From Chloroflexota bacterium (GTDB lineage: Bacteria > Chloroflexota > Anaerolineae > Caldilineales > Caldilineaceae), in assembly GCA_003451595.1 (NCBI GenBank), contig DMDA01000110.1:59519-67385 (forward strand): a DNA stretch of 7,867 bases. The letters run 5' to 3'. The notes under the pieces were generated by a model, which saw only the letters and a program-made list of their open reading frames with translations, had not been told where the DNA came from and did no database searches. This document shows, one piece after another, positions 5,399 to 7,867 of this stretch; positions within the stretch are counted from its first letter, which is position 1, and each line of letters begins with the position of its first letter. The position numbers and the translations under genes are program-made.

Positions 5399-6436
5399 AT
5401 GACAGTGATTCCCGTGCCCGGTTACCAGTACGACCAGCGGCTGGAGACCGGCATCCGCCCCTTTGACATCGGTCGCGATCTGCGCGCCGTCGCCGAATTG
5501 ATTGCGACGGCCTTTGCCACCGAACTCGACGATCGTGGCTCGGCGGCGCTGCGCGAGATGCGCACAATGAGCTATCTGGGCGGTTTCCTGGGTGTGCTGA
5601 ACCGGAGCACGGGCGAGTTCAACGACATCCTCAACGGCTTTGTCTGGGTTGAACAGGGACATGTCGTTGGCAACATCACCGTACAACGCGCCGATAAATA
5701 TGCCACGCGCTGGCAGATTGCCAACGTCGCTGTAGCACCAGGTTTTCGCGGGCGTGGCATCTCGCGGCGGCTGATGGAGGTCGCCCTCGATCACGCTACG
5801 CGCGCCGGCGGTCTATGGGCAGTGCTTCAGGTCTACGAAGCTAATACGATCGCCTATCACCTCTACGAGAGCCTCGGCTTTGAGGTGGTCGGCGCTACGA
5901 TGGACTTACGCGCCCCGCAGGCGCCTCTGGTGCGTGAGATTACGCCGCACCCACTGCTCAAACCCTTTTCGGCATCCGACTGGCGACCACTATATGAGCT
6001 GGTCAATCATCAGCTAGGTGCACATGCCCAATGGTGGCGTTCGATCCGGCGCGACGATTTCCAGGCGACCCTGGAGGATCGCATGGGCGAATGGTTTTGG
6101 CGCCTGGCCGGGCGCGGCGTCAGCTATCGCCGTGCGATCCAGGATTCGCCACGTTTTGAGGCTGCGTTGATCCTCGATGCACGGCGTTGGCGTGGCGAAC
6201 ATGCCATGCAACTGTGGGTGCGCCCCGAGCAATACGGCATCTATGATCGCCCGCTGATCGACTGGGCGCTCTGGCGACTCCAGAGCTTTCCGCGCTGGCC
6301 GATCCGCATCAGCGTCCCCACCGAACATCGCAGCGCTATCGACTATCTGGCGCGCTGCGGCTTTACGGCGCAGCGCACGTTGGTCACGATGCGACGCCGC
6401 CTGGCGGAAACCACCGACGCCGCCGACACTGACTGA
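5399..6436 (+). CDS. GNAT N-acetyltransferase with a probable second, degenerate GNAT domain
   Basis: This 345-residue protein probably uses acetyl-CoA to acetylate an amine or a protein; the substrate is unknown. The first half (about 20-170) is a clear GNAT domain: ANVAVAPGFRGRGISRRLM (108-126) contains the acetyl-CoA pyrophosphate loop R117-G-R-G120, with S122 where G or A is more usual. ANTIAYHLYESLGFEVVG (148-165) is motif B. The second half (about 190-335) ends in RSAIDYLARCGFTAQRTLVTM, which resembles a second motif B without a clear acetyl-CoA loop. That suggests a tandem GNAT with one inactive copy. The gene starts 2 bp after grpE, so it is almost certainly cotranscribed with it and could be heat-responsive. 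No Shine-Dalgarno sequence is obvious. The family call is firm; the role and the second domain are inference. Confidence 0.85.
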   Translation: MTVIPVPGYQYDQRLETGIRPFDIGRDLRAVAELIATAFATELDDRGSAALREMRTMSYLGGFLGVLNRSTGEFNDILNGFVWVEQGHVVGNITVQRADKYATRWQIANVAVAPGFRGRGISRRLMEVALDHATRAGGLWAVLQVYEANTIAYHLYESLGFEVVGATMDLRAPQAPLVREITPHPLLKPFSASDWRPLYELVNHQLGAHAQWWRSIRRDDFQATLEDRMGEWFWRLAGRGVSYRRAIQDSPRFEAALILDARRWRGEHAMQLWVRPEQYGIYDRPLIDWALWRLQSFPRWPIRISVPTEHRSAIDYLARCGFTAQRTLVTMRRRLAETTDAADTD

Positions 6437-6439
6437 CCG

Positions 6440-6475
6440 TCATCAATCGACTCGTCAATCGATTCATCAAGCGAT
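6440..6475 (+). repeat. three tandem 12-bp repeats between the GNAT and sbcD genes
   Basis: TCATCAATCGAC (6440-6451), TCGTCAATCGAT (6452-6463) and TCATCAAGCGAT (6464-6475) lie end to end, each pair alike at 10 of 12 positions. They begin 4 bp after the GNAT stop and fill half of the 65-bp gap. AATCG (6457-6461) can pair with CGATT (6472-6476) ahead of a T-rich run (6475-6483), a weak terminator-like shape. Confidence 0.75.
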
Positions 6476-6491
6476 TTGTTTTTCAGGCCAC

Positions 6492-6495
6492 AGGT
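6492..6495 (+). promoter_or_regulatory. weak ribosome binding site of sbcD
   Basis: AGGT at 6492-6495 ends 6 nt before the ATG at 6502. It is short but correctly placed, and no other in-frame start nearby is better. Confidence 0.35.
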
Positions 6496-6501
6496 TACAC
6501 T

Positions 6502-7863
6502 ATGCAGACACGCTTCCTGCATTGCGCCGACATTCATCTGGGCTATCTGCAATACGGCCAGACGACGCGCTTCAACGACTTTGCTGCTGCCTTCAATGCC
6601 GTTATTGACAAGGCGACCGGCGTCTATCACCCGCGCCCAGATAAGCAGATTCTCCCCTTCGATGACAAGATTAGCGGTGCAGTGGATTTTGTCATCCTGG
6701 CCGGCGACCTCTTTCACAAGCGCAGCATCGATGCACTGACGCTCAATCAGGCGATGCGTGTGTTGCGCCGCCTGCGCGATGCCGGCATTCCCTGCATCGC
6801 CGTCGAAGGCAACCACGAACGCACCTATTATGAAGACACTATCGGCTGGATGAAGTTCCTGGCGTTGCAAGACTTAATCATCTTGCTCGATGCAGAGATA
6901 AAGGATGGCGTCTTTGACCTGCAGCCCTGGGATCCAAAGCGGCGGCAGGGCAGCTACTTCGAACCAAAGCCTGGTGTGCGCGTCTATGGTCTGCGCTATT
7001 ACGGCGCCAGCACCGGCGCCGCCCTCAACCTCTATGCCGAGGCGCTGGCGGCCACGCCCAGGTCAGGCGTCGAGTATACGATCTTTGTTACACATGCCGG
7101 CGTCGAGGGCGAGATGGATGAGAAAGCTGGCGGCGTCGCCTATCGTCAATGGGCGGCGCTGCGCGACCATGTTGATTATGTCGCGCTGGGCCATTTTCAC
7201 AAGCCCTTCATTTTGGAACACTGGATTCACAACCCTGGCAGCCCAGAGGCATGTTCTATCGCCGAAGCGGCATGGTCGCCGCGGGGCTACCTGATGGTTG
7301 AGGTCGATACCGAGCGGCGCTTCGAAAACGGTCGGCATCACAGCGCCGCGCAGGGCAATCCGCCGCGACGCTGTTTCCGGCAGTACAGCTTCAAGACCGA
7401 TCACGTGACGTCGCCCGACGATCTCATGGCGCAGGTGACGGAATTTGTGGAGCGCAAGGCGCGTGATCTGGCGGTCGACGTGCTGGCGAAAGGCGGGCTA
7501 GAGACAATGCCGCCCGTGATCGAGCTATATCTAACCGGCGTCTTACCCTTTGATCGACGCGCGCTTGACATCCCCGCCATCGAAGCTGTCGTCAACGCTG
7601 CCTTTCAGCCGCTGGTTGCTCAGGTCAAAAGCCTGCTGCAGAGCGCCGAGTTTGCTGTGGACAGCGGCAATGCAGCCACGCGCACCGAACTGGAACAACG
7701 CGTCTTGGCCAGTCTCTTTGCGCGTGATGTACGTTTTGCCGACCACAGCGCACAGTGGATGCAGGCCGCGCTGGCGCTAAAGCAGATGGCGTTGGCCGGG
7801 GCGCCGCCGGAGGCTATTCTGGCCGAACTCGATGGCCACCTGCGCACCATCGATGCGGGCTGA
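6502..7863 (+). CDS. sbcD: SbcD/Mre11-type DNA repair exonuclease subunit
   Basis: This 453-residue metallophosphoesterase is the nuclease half of an SbcCD/Mre11-Rad50-like complex that processes double-strand ends and hairpins. All phosphoesterase motifs are present: D10-x-H12 (CADIHLG), G68-D69 (LAGDLFH), G103-N104-H105-E106, H198 (VTHAG) and G230-H231-F-H233 (ALGHFHKP). NPGSPEA (244-250) is the family's PGS motif. About 24 residues (roughly 37-60) stand between the first helix and the second motif, longer than in Escherichia coli SbcD as I recall it. Residues 300-453 form the C-terminal capping and partner-binding part, with no recognised motif. The gene is complete and its stop lies 4 bp from the window edge. 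The partner ATPase gene sbcC is not in view and would be expected just downstream. The 65-bp gap leaves open whether it is in the grpE operon. Confidence 0.9.
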   Translation: MQTRFLHCADIHLGYLQYGQTTRFNDFAAAFNAVIDKATGVYHPRPDKQILPFDDKISGAVDFVILAGDLFHKRSIDALTLNQAMRVLRRLRDAGIPCIAVEGNHERTYYEDTIGWMKFLALQDLIILLDAEIKDGVFDLQPWDPKRRQGSYFEPKPGVRVYGLRYYGASTGAALNLYAEALAATPRSGVEYTIFVTHAGVEGEMDEKAGGVAYRQWAALRDHVDYVALGHFHKPFILEHWIHNPGSPEACSIAEAAWSPRGYLMVEVDTERRFENGRHHSAAQGNPPRRCFRQYSFKTDHVTSPDDLMAQVTEFVERKARDLAVDVLAKGGLETMPPVIELYLTGVLPFDRRALDIPAIEAVVNAAFQPLVAQVKSLLQSAEFAVDSGNAATRTELEQRVLASLFARDVRFADHSAQWMQAALALKQMALAGAPPEAILAELDGHLRTIDAG

Positions 7864-7867
7864 CGCC

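Noticed and set aside
4761..5567. 268-codon minus-strand open frame opposite grpE.
   Set aside because: It is antisense to a certain GrpE and has no family resemblance.
6476..6501. TTGTTT (6476-6481) and TACACT (6496-6501) as an sbcD promoter.
   Set aside because: The spacer is only 14 bp and the -10 touches the start codon; not convincing.

Overview
The window carries seven plus-strand protein-coding genes and, at its left edge, a possible fragment of an eighth gene running the other way. It looks like ordinary bacterial chromosome: fairly GC-rich, tightly packed, with no IS element, tRNA, rRNA or CRISPR array. The organism is probably a member of the Chloroflexota, close to Roseiflexus/Chloroflexus. 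This rests on the character of the proteins, the HrcA-GrpE pairing with an acetyltransferase, the SbcD variant, and the extended -10 style promoter (TGC-TACAAT). It is an inference from memory of the families, not from a database search.

Layout. Positions 1-32 may hold the first codons of a leftward gene. Positions 33-184 hold a perfect -10 hexamer and a long leader with complementary segments, including one that pairs with the ribosome binding site. It precedes a stand-alone glutamate formimidoyltransferase (185-1099; folate one-carbon and histidine degradation). A clear promoter at 1123-1151 starts a tight run of three genes: a family 2 glycosyltransferase (1191-2198), a membrane sugar-phosphate transferase that begins the lipid-linked glycan (2199-3665), and the heat-shock repressor HrcA (3668-4711). 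The gaps are 0 and 2 bp.

After an 82-bp gap with a probable second promoter come grpE (4794-5396) and, 2 bp on, a double-domain GNAT acetyltransferase (5399-6436). A 65-bp gap holding three 12-bp tandem repeats precedes an SbcD/Mre11-type nuclease (6502-7863).

How the genes work together. The two glycan genes form a pair: the membrane enzyme loads the first sugar phosphate onto the polyprenyl carrier, and the family 2 enzyme probably adds a later sugar. HrcA and GrpE belong to the DnaK chaperone system, but dnaK and dnaJ do not follow grpE here, and I see no CIRCE operator in front of grpE or the hrcA transcription unit. SbcD would normally work with SbcC, which would have to lie beyond the right edge.

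I found no clearly novel system. The best candidates for a second look are the ftcD leader, which may be a translation-controlling RNA, and the placement of a heat-shock repressor in a glycan operon without its usual operator.
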